DNA of 64,000 nucleotides, taken from Pullulanibacillus pueri (lineage in GTDB: Bacteria > Bacillota > Bacilli > Bacillales > Sporolactobacillaceae). Where the stretch lies: positions 1-64,000 of the forward strand of contig NZ_BMFV01000022.1 in the NCBI RefSeq assembly GCF_014639255.1. The letters run 5' to 3'. Numbering within the stretch: position 1 is the first letter of the stretch; the number at the start of each line of letters is the position of its first letter. Below the pieces are notes generated by a model, which did no database searches, was not told where the DNA came from, and saw only the letters and a program-made list of their open reading frames with translations. Position numbers and translations under genes: made by a program. Below are positions 1 through 12,124 of this stretch, piece by piece.

Positions 1-65
1 CACCTGCATAGCAGGTGGTTTATTGTTTCGCACGCTATCGCGAGCTCAACTGACTAAAGTCGTAA

Positions 66-341
66 TCAAAAATTCTTTATCCGATAGCCTGGGGGGCTAA
101 CAACATTGCCTCAGGAGATTATGTCTTATCTCTGAATACAAACGCTAATGGAGTAGAAAAGCAGATCACCCACAAATTTAGTATCAATAATAAGCAAATC
201 AAAAAGGTGGATGAACAGCCTAATATCACAACAACTCACCCTTCATCAAGAAGCATCAAAAATTGGATTATTGGGGGGCTTGTGATCATTATTATTGGGG
301 GGTTCATGTACTGGCTTGGGCAAAGAAAGAAAAGAGATTAA
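66..341 (+). pseudogene. C-terminal fragment of a membrane-anchored surface protein (WxLIP/DUF3324-like)
   Basis: An open stretch in one frame ends at TAA 339-341, with an in-frame stop at 63-65 and no good start codon or ribosome binding site after it, so this is the tail of a broken gene or of one frameshifted near the window edge. The readable part has a beta-rich segment (around ASGDYVLSLNTNANG), then a Thr/Ser-rich linker, a single membrane helix rich in Ile and Gly, and a short basic tail (GQRKKRD). That layout matches the C-terminal end of WxL-interacting proteins (DUF916/DUF3324), which sit on the outer face of the membrane. The family assignment is inference from layout and short motifs; an unrelated surface protein is possible. 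A small hairpin at 1-17 precedes it. Confidence 0.45.
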
Positions 342-383
342 ACGAGGTTCAACTCTACCACAAGATATTACAACTTAATACTA

Positions 384-412
384 AAAAAACTTGCCCATGG
401 GCAAGTTTTTTA
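384..412 (-). terminator. Intrinsic terminator after ilvA (bidirectional)
   Basis: The palindrome AACTTGCCCATGGGCAAGTT is flanked by A and T runs on both sides, so it can stop transcription from both directions. It ends the ilv-leu operon on the minus strand and also the broken gene on the plus strand. The A/T run overlaps the ilvA stop codon. Confidence 0.85.
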
Positions 413-1363
413 AATATTTGAAGCAACATCCGCTTGAAAATTCAAGCGATAGGCAAGCTTCATGTAATGCGGTATATTCTTCGGATCGGCGTTACCCCCG
501 GAAATAAAGATCCCGACATTTTCATTTGACGTCTGCAATGGACGATAGATTAGGGCAGCCAAAGCAGCAGCGCCAGCTCCTTCCACAAAAGATTTTTCAC
601 GTTCCAGCATGAGAAGCATAGCGCGAGCAATTTCTTCATCGCTAACGGTCACGATATCATCGACATACTTTCGAATGATCGGAAAGGTAAGGCGCCCCGC
701 CTCTTTAACTAAAAGACCATCTGCAATCGTAGAGACCCTTTTTAACGTCGTTGGCCCACTATTTTTAAAGCGATTATAGGTGGCCGCAGCGCCCTCTGCT
801 TGAACCCCAATCAACCGAATCGAAGGATTTAATGTTTTGGCTGCTACAGCTGTGCCTGCAAGCAGACCACCACCACCAACCGGCACAATTAAGGTCTCCA
901 AATCCGGACATTGTTGCAGCATCTCGAAAGCAACGGTGCCTTGACCGGCCATGACCAATGGATCATCAAAGGCGTGGACAAAAGTAGCGTCTTCTTTTAG
1001 TGCTGCTTCATAGGACTCTTGATAAGTATCACCGATGAGGACGACTTCAGCACCATATGCCCGCGTTGCATCCACTTTCGTTTGGGGTGCTAATTGTGGC
1101 ATAAATATTTTAGCCCTTGTCCCTCTTTGAGCGGCTGCATACGCAACTCCTTGTGCATGGTTTCCTGCCGACGCTGCGACGACGCCCTTTTTCAGCTCTT
1201 GCGCTGAGAGAGAAAAAACTTTGTGGGTAGCTCCCCTAATCTTAAATGAACCTGTTTTTTGCATATTCTCCATTTTAAGAAATACTTTTGCACCTGTTAA
1301 ATGATCAATGGTCTTTGACCTTTTAATCGGTGTGCGATGAACGACTGAAAACAAGTGCTCCAT
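410..1363 (-). CDS. ilvA: Threonine dehydratase, short form without regulatory domain
   Basis: PLP-dependent deaminase converting threonine to 2-oxobutanoate, the first step to isoleucine. The PLP lysine lies in [10 protein letters not shown] (about residue 42) and the phosphate-binding loop GGGGLLAG near residue 164. At 317 residues it lacks the C-terminal ACT-like regulatory domain of the roughly 420-residue biosynthetic Bacillus enzyme and is sized like the catabolic TdcB type. As the last gene of the ilv-leu operon it probably serves biosynthesis and may escape isoleucine feedback (inference). The start is doubtful: ATG 1363 has no ribosome binding site, whereas a good one at 1407-1416 with TTG 1401 or GTG 1410 lies in another frame that stops at 1384-1386. 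A one-base loss there would have removed about 17 N-terminal residues. Confidence 0.85.
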   Translation of the reverse strand: MEHLFSVVHRTPIKRSKTIDHLTGAKVFLKMENMQKTGSFKIRGATHKVFSLSAQELKKGVVAASAGNHAQGVAYAAAQRGTRAKIFMPQLAPQTKVDATRAYGAEVVLIGDTYQESYEAALKEDATFVHAFDDPLVMAGQGTVAFEMLQQCPDLETLIVPVGGGGLLAGTAVAAKTLNPSIRLIGVQAEGAAATYNRFKNSGPTTLKRVSTIADGLLVKEAGRLTFPIIRKYVDDIVTVSDEEIARAMLLMLEREKSFVEGAGAAALAALIYRPLQTSNENVGIFISGGNADPKNIPHYMKLAYRLNFQADVASNI

Positions 1364-1414
1364 TGCATGTAAAACGTCATTTTTTAATACGTAATCCCCA
1401 AGGGTTTCACCTTC

Positions 1415-2002
1415 CTAATTTTTGACTTTTTCTTCAAACGCATTAATTTTATCCTCAAGCTGCAAGGTTAAGGAGATTTCATCCCAACCATTGAGCAAGA
1501 GTTTCTTTTGATAAGGATCAATATCAAAAGCAGCATTAAAGCCATCCTCATCCTTTACCGTTTGCTCTTCTAGATCAACCGTAAGAGCATAGCGACCATT
1601 TTTTGCTCTCTCCAAAAGTTCCTCTACTTGATCTTCTGCAAGTTTAACAAGTAGAATGCCATTTTTCATGCTGTTATTGTAAAAAATATCGGCAAAGCTT
1701 GGTGCAATGATCACTTTAAAGCCATAGTCCAATAATGCCCATGGTGCATGTTCACGGGAGGAACCACACCCAAAATTATCACCGGCAATCAAAATGGAGG
1801 CTTGCTCATATACAGGCTCATTTAAGATAAAATCAGCGCGCTTATTTCCATCATTGTCAAAACGCCAATGATAGAATAAAAACTGCCCAAAGCCTTGACG
1901 TTCTATACGTTTTAAAAATTGTTTGGGTATGATTTGATCGGTATCAACGTTTACACGGTTTAATGGGCAAACCAGGCCTTTATGTTTACGGATCGCTTCC
2001 AT
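1415..2002 (-). CDS. leuD: 3-isopropylmalate dehydratase small subunit
   Basis: Swivel subunit of the heterodimeric isopropylmalate isomerase, which with LeuC converts 2-isopropylmalate to 3-isopropylmalate in leucine synthesis. The family hallmarks NVDTDQIIP and NFGCGSSREHAPWAL are intact and the length (195 residues) is normal. I place the start at ATG 2002 (MEAIRKHKG), 8 bases after AGAGGAGGG, rather than at the longer in-frame ATG at 2026, which lacks a ribosome binding site. It follows leuC by about 54 bases and precedes ilvA in the same operon. Confidence 0.96.
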   Translation of the reverse strand: MEAIRKHKGLVCPLNRVNVDTDQIIPKQFLKRIERQGFGQFLFYHWRFDNDGNKRADFILNEPVYEQASILIAGDNFGCGSSREHAPWALLDYGFKVIIAPSFADIFYNNSMKNGILLVKLAEDQVEELLERAKNGRYALTVDLEEQTVKDEDGFNAAFDIDPYQKKLLLNGWDEISLTLQLEDKINAFEEKVKN

Positions 2003-2056
2003 GAGATTTTTCCCTCCTCTAATCATTCATTGCTTTTAGTAAACGACACTCAAGAT

Positions 2057-3475
2057 TTAAGAAAACACAGGATTATTGCTAAAAGTACGAACATCAACAA
2101 AATGGCCGGCAATCGCAGCAGCAGCAGCCATCGCTGGGCTGACAAGGTGGGTACGCGCACCATTGCCTTGTCGACCTTCAAAATTACGATTCGATGTTGA
2201 AGCGCAGCGGTCTCCCGGCATAAGCACATCGTCATTCATAGCAAGACACATGCTACATCCCGCGCTTCGCCATTCAAAGCCGGCTTCAGTAAATATTTTA
2301 TCAAGACCTTCTGCTTCAGCGGCTGATTTCACCGATTGTGAACCTGGAACGACAATTGCGTTCACATTACTGTGGACCTTGCGCCCTTTGACAACCTCAG
2401 CTGCAGCCCGCAAATCACTTAAACGTGCGTTCGTACAGGATCCGATAAAGACATGATCAATAGTAATAGACTCGATAGGGGTACCCGGTGCGAGGCCCAT
2501 ATAGTCTAAGGCTTGGGCGATTGCCGCGCGATCATTCTGTTTTTCATAATGAGAAGGATCAGGGACTTGACCACTTACCGGGCCGCCCATTGAAGGATTG
2601 GTTCCCCATGTGACTTGTGGTTCAATTTCAGCGGCATCAATTTCAATCGTACGGTCGTAAACAGCACCTTCATCTGTTGCGAATTCTTCCCACTTTTCAA
2701 CTGCTTCGAGATAGGCGTCACCCTCTGGCACATAGCGCTTCCCTTTCAAGAATTCATAGGTGGTTTGATCAGGACTAATCAAACCAGCACGCGCCCCAGC
2801 TTCGATGGACATATTACATACTGTCATGCGTTCTTCCATGGAAAGATTGCGAATCGCTTCACCGGTATATTCCATGACGTAGCCTGTTCCAACCTTCACG
2901 CCAAACTTAGCAATAATGGCCAAGATTAAATCCTTTGCCGTCACGCCTAACCCAAGCGTACCATTGACTTTGACTTGCATTGTTTTAGGCTTCGCTTGCC
3001 AAATCGTTTGTGTAGCGAGGACATGCTCAACTTCACTAGTACCAATCCCGAAAGCAAGAGCACCAAAAGCTCCATGAGTAGAAGTATGGCTATCCCCACA
3101 AACAATCGTTTTTCCCGGTTGTGTTAAGCCTAACTGTGGACCGATAACATGGACAATCCCTTGATCAGGGTGGTTAATATCTGCAAGTGGAATTCCAAAT
3201 TCCTTACAATTCTGTTGAAGTGTGGTCATTTGCTTCTTAGACACTTCATCAGAAATGACATTTCGATGCTTTGTTGGCACATTATGGTCAACAGTCGCAT
3301 ACGTTAAATCTGGGCGTCGCACTTTTCTGCCATTCATGCGCAAGCCTTCAAAGGCTTGGGGAGAAGTGACCTCGTGGACAAGATGAAGATCGATATAGAG
3401 AAGATTCGGCTTCCCTTGTTCTTCATGTACAACGTGACGCTCCCAAATTTTCTCAACAATTGTCTTTGGCTTCAT
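2057..3475 (-). CDS. leuC: 3-isopropylmalate dehydratase large subunit
   Basis: Catalytic 4Fe-4S subunit of isopropylmalate isomerase, 472 residues. The Fe-S ligand regions are visible (FIGSCTNAR near residue 345, and [10 protein letters not shown] near 408), as is the early [10 protein letters not shown] segment. The protein is full length with the family-typical ending. AAGGAGG sits 9 bases before ATG 3475. It forms a complex with LeuD, encoded just downstream. A stable hairpin lies in the gap to leuB upstream. Confidence 0.97.
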   Translation of the reverse strand: MKPKTIVEKIWERHVVHEEQGKPNLLYIDLHLVHEVTSPQAFEGLRMNGRKVRRPDLTYATVDHNVPTKHRNVISDEVSKKQMTTLQQNCKEFGIPLADINHPDQGIVHVIGPQLGLTQPGKTIVCGDSHTSTHGAFGALAFGIGTSEVEHVLATQTIWQAKPKTMQVKVNGTLGLGVTAKDLILAIIAKFGVKVGTGYVMEYTGEAIRNLSMEERMTVCNMSIEAGARAGLISPDQTTYEFLKGKRYVPEGDAYLEAVEKWEEFATDEGAVYDRTIEIDAAEIEPQVTWGTNPSMGGPVSGQVPDPSHYEKQNDRAAIAQALDYMGLAPGTPIESITIDHVFIGSCTNARLSDLRAAAEVVKGRKVHSNVNAIVVPGSQSVKSAAEAEGLDKIFTEAGFEWRSAGCSMCLAMNDDVLMPGDRCASTSNRNFEGRQGNGARTHLVSPAMAAAAAIAGHFVDVRTFSNNPVFS

Positions 3476-3515
3476 TTTGGCGAGTCCTCCTTATCTTTGT
3501 AGTGAACGGTTTAGT

Positions 3516-3552
3516 CATCACGGCCCATTCTTTCTGGGAATTAGCCGTGATG
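3516..3552 (-). other. Intercistronic hairpin between leuB and leuC
   Basis: CATCACGGC on one side pairs with GCCGTGATG on the other, with a second short stem (TTCCCA/TGGG) inside. There is no T-run after it, so it is not a normal terminator. Its position inside the operon suggests an mRNA-processing or stability element (inference). Confidence 0.55.
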
Positions 3553-3560
3553 CTTTTATC

Positions 3561-4661
3561 TTAAGAATAGGTTTCTAAAATGCCTTTAATGGTGTTTTCT
3601 TCATTTATTTGCTCGATAACTTTTTCAATAATGCCTTCTGTTCCGAGTTCCTGGCCATTTTCTATTACGAGATCTTTTGTATGATAGCCCTCTTCCAAAG
3701 TGTGTTGTACAGCCACTTCAATGGCTTGAGCCTCTTCAAAGAGATTAAAAGTATAGCGGAGCATCATAGCGGCTGACATAATCATGGCCAGTGGATTAGC
3801 AATCCCTTTTCCCGCAATATCTGGTGCAGAACCATGGACAGGTTCGTACATACCAAAGCCATCACTTCTAAGACTTGCAGACGGGAGCATGCCTAGTGAT
3901 CCTGTTAACATTGAGGCTTCATCACTCAAAATATCACCGAAAAGATTTTCTGTGACAATGACATCAAATTGTTCGGGATAACGGATCAATTGCATCGCAG
4001 CTGAATCAACGAGTTGATGTTCGACTTCAACATCCGGGAACTCAGGAGCAATTCGATTCACTGTTTCCCGCCAGACCTTACTTGATTCAAGCACATTCGC
4101 CTTATCTACAGACGTTAGTTTGCCACGACGGACACTGGCGAGTTCAAAACCCTTTCTGACAATCCGTTCAATTTCTTGCTTCGTATACTCAAGTGTATCA
4201 ACGACCTTGTCGCCTTCTCGACCACTGGGTTGACCAAAGTAAATACCACCAGTGAGTTCTCTCACAATAAGTAAGTCAACATTGCTGACAACCTCTTCTT
4301 TAAGGGGTGAAGCAGGAATCAAGGATTTAACGGTTGATACGGGACGGAGATTCGCAAACAATCCCATTTTCTTGCGAATACCTAAAAGACCTTTTTCAGG
4401 GCGAAGATGGGAAGGTGCATCATCCCATTTCGGTCCGCCGACAGCGCCTAAAAGAATCGCATCACTCTTTTCACAAAGCGCAACTGTTTGTTCTGGAAGT
4501 GGGGTGCCCTCTGCATCGATCGCACCCCCACCAATTTTCCCCTCTTCGAATAAAAACTCATGGTTAAATCGTTCAGCAATCGCCTCTAAGACCTTTTGAC
4601 ATCCTGCCATGACCTCAGGTCCAATCCCGTCGCCAGGTAAAAGTGCAATTCTCTTTTTCAT
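3561..4661 (-). CDS. leuB: 3-isopropylmalate dehydrogenase
   Basis: NAD-dependent oxidative decarboxylation of 3-isopropylmalate to 2-oxoisocaproate, the third committed step to leucine. The 366-residue protein starts KKRIALLPGDGIGPEV, has the substrate-binding RELTGGIYFG segment and the NAD-binding GSAPDIAGKGIANP segment, all typical. AGGGAGGG lies 7 bases before ATG 4661. It sits 31 bases after leuA. Confidence 0.97.
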   Translation of the reverse strand: MKKRIALLPGDGIGPEVMAGCQKVLEAIAERFNHEFLFEEGKIGGGAIDAEGTPLPEQTVALCEKSDAILLGAVGGPKWDDAPSHLRPEKGLLGIRKKMGLFANLRPVSTVKSLIPASPLKEEVVSNVDLLIVRELTGGIYFGQPSGREGDKVVDTLEYTKQEIERIVRKGFELASVRRGKLTSVDKANVLESSKVWRETVNRIAPEFPDVEVEHQLVDSAAMQLIRYPEQFDVIVTENLFGDILSDEASMLTGSLGMLPSASLRSDGFGMYEPVHGSAPDIAGKGIANPLAMIMSAAMMLRYTFNLFEEAQAIEVAVQHTLEEGYHTKDLVIENGQELGTEGIIEKVIEQINEENTIKGILETYS

Positions 4662-4692
4662 ACGCTTTCCCTCCCTTATTAATGTAGATTCT

Positions 4693-7354
<2,662 letters not shown>

Positions 7355-7377
7355 CTAACATTTTGAACTTTATAGCG

Positions 7378-7899
7378 TTATTTAATCAGCGAATAGGGCT
7401 TCATTTCTGTAACCTGTCGCTGTTGCCCTCTTGGGAATGCCGTTAATCCTGTACGGGCGAGTTCTTTAATCCCGTAAGGACGCAAGAGTTCAATTAATGC
7501 ATCGACTTTCTCGGAATCACCAGTGACTTGGACGGTTAAACTATCGCGACTTACATCTATAATTGAAGCCCGGAATGGGTCAACAATACCATTAATCTCA
7601 GTGCGAATTTGTGGGTTACTCAAAACCTTAATTAACACTAATTCTCTTGCCACAATCGCTTGATCAGTAATATCCCAAACTTTTAAGACATCTATCTGTT
7701 TATGGAGCTGCTTGATGAGCTGCTCACATTGGGCTTCATCTTCAACATCAACGACGAAAGTCATTCTAGAAATATCATCGGTTTCTGTACGACCCACTGA
7801 GATGCTTTCGATATTAAAGCGTCTCTTAGACATGAGTCCGGTCACGCGGTTGAGCACACCGCTTTGATTATTGACCAGTGCAGTGACTATTCTTTTCAT
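7378..7899 (-). CDS. ilvH: Acetolactate synthase small (regulatory) subunit
   Basis: Regulatory partner of IlvB that confers valine sensitivity and raises activity. The N-terminal ACT domain (residues 1-75, with [20 protein letters not shown]) is followed by the C-terminal ALS small-subunit domain. It is 173 residues, the usual length. Its ATG overlaps the ilvB stop by 4 bases, a sign of translational coupling and balanced subunit production. Confidence 0.96.
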   Translation of the reverse strand: MKRIVTALVNNQSGVLNRVTGLMSKRRFNIESISVGRTETDDISRMTFVVDVEDEAQCEQLIKQLHKQIDVLKVWDITDQAIVARELVLIKVLSNPQIRTEINGIVDPFRASIIDVSRDSLTVQVTGDSEKVDALIELLRPYGIKELARTGLTAFPRGQQRQVTEMKPYSLIK

Positions 7900-9605
7900 G
7901 GTTTCACCCCTATCATTTCGTGAATACCTGTTCCAGGTGCGACCATCGGTGTCACCATTTCCTCGGCATTAACACGACAATCAATGAGAACAGGTTCTCT
8001 ATCATGGAGTGTTGCACTTAATACTTCTTGAAGTTCTTCTTCTGTTTCTACTCTATAACCCCTAATATCATAGGTTTCTGCCAACTTAACAAAGTCAGGT
8101 TGAACAGGGATAAGAGACTGTGAGTGGCGTCCGCCATAAAAGGATGTTTGCCATTGTCTCACCATGCCTAAGGATTGGTTATTGACGATGACAATTTTAA
8201 CCGGCAGCCGGAGTTCTTGAAGTACAGAGAGCTCTTGCAAAGTCATTTGAAAACCGCCGTCTCCAACAACAGCGATCACCGTATCATCAGGTGCTGCCAG
8301 TTGAGCACCAATAGCTGCTGGAAAACCAAAACCCATCGTCCCTAAACCACCCGAGGTCACCCATTTTTTGGGCTTTGAAAAAGGATAATATTGGGCTGCC
8401 CACATCTGGTGCTGACCCACATCGGTAACGACAATCGCCTCACCATTTGTTTCTTGATGCAACTTTTCAATGAGATACTGTGGCGCCATCACTTTAGGTT
8501 GCTTGCGATACCATAATGGTTTTTCTATACGGTCCTGCTTTAGGCGAAACACCCACTCATTGATTTCCGGTGGTGTGGTCACTTCATCAAGCAACGCTTC
8601 AATCGTGAATTTTGCATCTGCAACAATCGGAATATGGGTTTGAACGTTTTTCCCAATTTCCGCAGGATCAATATCAATATGGGCAACTACGGCTTTTTTC
8701 GCAAAATGTTGAAGGTCCCCTGTCAAACGATCGTCAAACCGAGCCCCTATATTAATTAATAAATCTGCTTCGTATAAGGCCATATTTGCAGCATAAGTGC
8801 CGTGCATGCCAGCCATTCCAAGGAACAATTCATGTTCGGCCGGAAAACCCCCTAAGCCAAGCAACGTGTGAACAACGGGAATCCCTTGTCGTTCGACAAG
8901 TTCAAGCAGTGCTTTGTGCGCTCCGGAATGGATAATTCCTGCCCCAGCCAAAATCACCGGCCGCTTCGCTTCTCTCATGGCCTCTGCTAATTTGCGTACT
9001 TGCAAGAGATTAGGCATATAGTTCGGCTGATACCCTGGTAAATGGATGGTCTCAGGATAGTCAACCTCCCCTATTTCTCCAGAAATATCTTTAGGTATAT
9101 CCACAACGACGGGGCCTGGTCGTCCTGTTGTAGCAATATGAAAGGCCTCTTTTACAACCCTTGGGATATCCTTCAACTCTTGAATTTGATAATTATGCTT
9201 TGTAATCGGGGTCGTAATGCCGGTGACATCTGCTTCCTGAAAGGCGTCGGTTCCAATAACACCACGAGCAACCTGACCTGTAAAAACAACAAGGGGTAAG
9301 GAATCCATCATGGCATCAGCAATACCCGTAATTAAATTTGTCGCGCCAGGACCGGATGTTCCAATAACCACCCCAGGCTTCCCACTGATTCTGGCATAAC
9401 CCTCTGCCGCATGAATCGCTCCTTGTTCATGGCGAGGTAAAATGTGACGAAGGTCCGTTTTATATAAGGCATCATAGATCGGGAGGACCGCTCCTCCAGG
9501 ATAGCCAAAGACTAAATCAACACCTTCATCTATCAAGGTTTGCATCAATACATCTGCACCTGTCTGACTAGCAACTGTTTGCTCATACTTCGCTTTTGCT
9601 TGCAA
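7896..9605 (-). CDS. ilvB: Acetolactate synthase large (catalytic) subunit
   Basis: Thiamine diphosphate and FAD enzyme that makes 2-acetolactate or 2-aceto-2-hydroxybutyrate. The catalytic glutamate is in [14 protein letters not shown] (about residue 60), and the ThDP motif runs from [12 protein letters not shown] to VIVNN (about 445-475). The length of 569 residues is normal. The start is TTG 9605, preceded by GGAGGGAG. It is the first gene after the T-box leader, so the whole ilvB-to-ilvA block should respond to uncharged tRNA. Confidence 0.97.
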   Translation of the reverse strand: MQAKAKYEQTVASQTGADVLMQTLIDEGVDLVFGYPGGAVLPIYDALYKTDLRHILPRHEQGAIHAAEGYARISGKPGVVIGTSGPGATNLITGIADAMMDSLPLVVFTGQVARGVIGTDAFQEADVTGITTPITKHNYQIQELKDIPRVVKEAFHIATTGRPGPVVVDIPKDISGEIGEVDYPETIHLPGYQPNYMPNLLQVRKLAEAMREAKRPVILAGAGIIHSGAHKALLELVERQGIPVVHTLLGLGGFPAEHELFLGMAGMHGTYAANMALYEADLLINIGARFDDRLTGDLQHFAKKAVVAHIDIDPAEIGKNVQTHIPIVADAKFTIEALLDEVTTPPEINEWVFRLKQDRIEKPLWYRKQPKVMAPQYLIEKLHQETNGEAIVVTDVGQHQMWAAQYYPFSKPKKWVTSGGLGTMGFGFPAAIGAQLAAPDDTVIAVVGDGGFQMTLQELSVLQELRLPVKIVIVNNQSLGMVRQWQTSFYGGRHSQSLIPVQPDFVKLAETYDIRGYRVETEEELQEVLSATLHDREPVLIDCRVNAEEMVTPMVAPGTGIHEMIGVKP

Positions 9606-9677
9606 GGCTCTCCCTCCACACGATAATTTATTTAACTAAGTCATTGACTTGAATAGCCGTTAATCTATTTACAATCA

Positions 9678-9955
9678 AAAAGCCTTTCCACACCTCTACC
9701 TATCGGAATTGATAAGATAAAGGGGTGAAAAGGCTCTTCCACGGTACCACCCTTTTGCACGACATTTTCACAAATGCCGCCTCAGTAACTCACGCATGAG
9801 TTCTTTTGATAACGTGTGATGGTCTCACACGGCTGATCCTAATGAGATAAGACCTTTCAGATCAGCACTCAGGGGTGAGTGCATTATAAGAGGTATTACC
9901 GCTTTCCACCTACCGCGGCTCTCTGTAAATCCCATCTTATAATTCGTCCCCGTCT
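9678..9955 (-). promoter_or_regulatory. T-box leader upstream of ilvB
   Basis: The minus strand carries the hallmark T-box sequence AGGGTGGTACCG at 9742-9753, preceded by several stem-loops (for example GCACTCA/TGAGTGC and CTGATC/GATCAG pairs). It is followed by a terminator: AGCCTTTTCACCCC pairs with GGTGTGGAAAGGCT and a T-run ends near 9677. The T-box bases can form the competing antiterminator. Known T-boxes at this place read a branched-chain tRNA, most often tRNA-Leu through CUC. I see CUC triplets in the leader but cannot assign the specifier loop with certainty. Confidence 0.93.
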
Positions 9956-9968
9956 TCATTTTAAACTC

Positions 9969-11636
9969 TTAAATTTTAAATACGCCACCTGTATTGGCTG
10001 AGGTTACAAGTTTTGAATAGCGTGCAAGATAACCACTTTTAATTTTTGGTTCTGGACGTACCCAATTCTTTTTACGTTCTTCTATCACTTCTTCATCAAC
10101 AAGGGCATTGATGGTGCGATGTGTGAGATCAATCACGATTTTATCTCCGTCTTCTAGGAAAGCAAGTGGTCCACCTTCAGCCGCCTCTGGTGAAATGTGT
10201 CCAACACAAATACCTCGAGTAGCACCTGAGAAGCGTCCATCGGTTATCAATGCGACCTCCTTATCAAGCCCACGTCCGGAAATTGCCGAGGTTGGCGATA
10301 GCATCTCTGGCATCCCTGGTCCCCCTTTAGGACCTTCATAACGGATAACTACAACGTGCCCTGATTTCACTGTTCCGTCTAAAATTCCTTGTTGGGCTTC
10401 ATCTTGTGAATTAAAGATGATAGCTTCCCCAGTAAAAGTTTTAATCGATGGATCAACGGCACCCACTTTTATGACCGCACCATCCGGTGCCAAATTACCA
10501 AATAGGATGGATAATCCTCCTACTGGACTGTATGGATTTTCTTTTCTGCGAATCACGACATCGTTTTTGATTTCAGCTTCTTTGATGTTTTCATATAATG
10601 ATTTTCCTGTAATAGTAATGCGATCTTTATTAATGAGACCATCAATACTACAGAGTTCTTTAATGATAGCACTCACACCGCCAGCTAAATGAACGTCATG
10701 CATGGAATATTCTGACGCCGGGCTAATTTTGGACAAATACGGGACACGTTCTGCCACTTCATTAATTCTTTGTAGGTCATAATCTACCCCTGCCTCGTGA
10801 GCAAGAGCCAGCGTATGAAGGACTGTATTCGTTGATCCTCCCATCGCCATGTCTAATGCAAAGCAATCGTCGATGGCTTCCTTCGTGATAATGTCACGAG
10901 GACGAATATCGTTTTTGACAAGATCCATAAGATGGTAAGCTGCTTTATAAATGAGGTCATGACGTTCATCAGACGTTGCAACAATCGTACCGTTTCCTGG
11001 TAAGGCTAACCCTAGCATCTCCATTAATGAATTCATAGAATTAGCGGTGAACATTCCGGAACAAGAACCACACGTCGGACAAGCGAGAGTCTCTAACTCT
11101 TGTAACTCTGCTGTGGTCATCTTTCCTGAACTATGCGCGCCTACACCTTCAAAGACAGACACAAGCGAAAGATTTTCACCTGTCTTAGATCGCCCAGCTT
11201 CCATCGGACCTCCCGATACGAAAACCGCGGGGACGTTCGTCCGTGCTGCTGCCATGAGCATTCCCGGTGTAATTTTGTCACAGTTAGGAATATAAAACAC
11301 GCCATCAAACCAATGGGCATTAATCACTGTTTCAGCTGAATCAGCAATGATTTCACGACTGGGAAGTGAATAACGCATCCCAATATGTCCCATCGCAATT
11401 CCATCGTCTACACCAATCGTATTAAATTCAAAAGGAACTCCGCCTGCTTCTCTAATAGCCTCTTTTACAACTTCAGCAAATTTGTTTAAATGTTTATGAC
11501 CGGGAATAATATCTACATAGGAATTGCAAACCCCGATAAAGGGTTTATCAAGATCCCTTGTCTTTACACCAGCAGCATATAATAAGCTGCGATGAGGAGC
11601 CCGATCAATACCTTTCTTGATCGTATCGCTGCGCAT
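9969..11636 (-). CDS. ilvD: Dihydroxy-acid dehydratase
   Basis: Fe-S dehydratase producing 2-oxoisovalerate and 2-oxo-3-methylvalerate. It is 555 residues, full length, with the cluster-ligand regions [10 protein letters not shown]-like near residue 36, [11 protein letters not shown] near 118 and [15 protein letters not shown] near 190. AGGAGA precedes ATG 11636. It sits upstream of the T-box with its own sigma-A promoter at 11788-11816; read-through into the T-box leader would link it to the rest of the pathway. Confidence 0.97.
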   Translation of the reverse strand: MRSDTIKKGIDRAPHRSLLYAAGVKTRDLDKPFIGVCNSYVDIIPGHKHLNKFAEVVKEAIREAGGVPFEFNTIGVDDGIAMGHIGMRYSLPSREIIADSAETVINAHWFDGVFYIPNCDKITPGMLMAAARTNVPAVFVSGGPMEAGRSKTGENLSLVSVFEGVGAHSSGKMTTAELQELETLACPTCGSCSGMFTANSMNSLMEMLGLALPGNGTIVATSDERHDLIYKAAYHLMDLVKNDIRPRDIITKEAIDDCFALDMAMGGSTNTVLHTLALAHEAGVDYDLQRINEVAERVPYLSKISPASEYSMHDVHLAGGVSAIIKELCSIDGLINKDRITITGKSLYENIKEAEIKNDVVIRRKENPYSPVGGLSILFGNLAPDGAVIKVGAVDPSIKTFTGEAIIFNSQDEAQQGILDGTVKSGHVVVIRYEGPKGGPGMPEMLSPTSAISGRGLDKEVALITDGRFSGATRGICVGHISPEAAEGGPLAFLEDGDKIVIDLTHRTINALVDEEVIEERKKNWVRPEPKIKSGYLARYSKLVTSANTGGVFKI

Positions 11637-11754
11637 AATCCGTCTCCTCTATTCCTTCAAGTTTTTATTTTTTGTTTTTTGAGATAATTCATGTTATTTC
11701 ACGGTGTCCAAAAATGTTCGAGAGATTAACCTAATTGCTTTTTATTTTGTTATG

Positions 11755-11835
11755 GTTTTTCTAAAAAATTAATTTATTGTTGTGGACATAATACGCCCTT
11801 TCCAATCAGAGGTCAACCGTCTTTTTCTAAAAATA
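11755..11835 (-). promoter_or_regulatory. Promoter of ilvD with two CodY-like motifs
   Basis: On the minus strand TTGACC (11811-11816) and TATTAT (11788-11793) are separated by exactly 17 bases, a good sigma-A promoter about 150 bases before ilvD. Two motifs of the form TTTTTAGAAAAA (11821-11835 and 11755-11769) flank it; each differs from the CodY consensus AATTTTCWGAAAATT at four positions, which is within the range CodY tolerates. Regulation by CodY is inference. Confidence 0.55.
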
Positions 11836-11862
11836 TGAATTATTTTTACTTATCATTCAAAT

Positions 11863-11943
11863 TGTAAGCGCTTTAGTATTTGTTAGTATGCTATATTTTC
11901 TGACAAAGATTTTTCAATTGTAAATTTTTATAAAGCGTTTTCA
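11863..11943 (-). promoter_or_regulatory. Two candidate cre (CcpA) sites upstream of ilvD
   Basis: TGTAAGCGCTTTAG at 11863-11876 and ATAAAGCGTTTTCA at 11930-11943 each match the cre consensus TGWAANCGNTNWCA at 12 of 14 positions. They lie about 90 and 155 bases upstream of the predicted transcription start, a geometry that fits activation, as CcpA is known to activate ilv-leu in B. subtilis. The rest of 11944-12064 holds AT-rich sequence and one degenerate hairpin repeat. Confidence 0.5.
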
Positions 11944-12064
11944 AAATAAGAGGCACTTAGGCGCTTTATCATTAAAATGAGAAAGCTTCGCTTCCTCCAA
12001 GCCTTAATGATGAAAGCTAATGTTCACTTATTAGAGCTTCCACTTGTTTTAATTTTTCCGTTAC

Positions 12065-12100
12065 AAAAAGAAAGATCCCTGAACGCTAGGTTTAGGGACC
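12065..12100 (-). terminator. Intrinsic terminator after prfC
   Basis: On the minus strand GGTCCCT pairs with AGGGATC across a short loop and is followed by a TTTCTTTTT run. Confidence 0.8.
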
Positions 12101-12124
12101 TCCAATTTTATTAATTTTATATAA

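Noticed and set aside
2057-2235. Alternative plus and minus frames overlapping the end of leuC
   Set aside because: Shadows of the leuC coding sequence in other frames.
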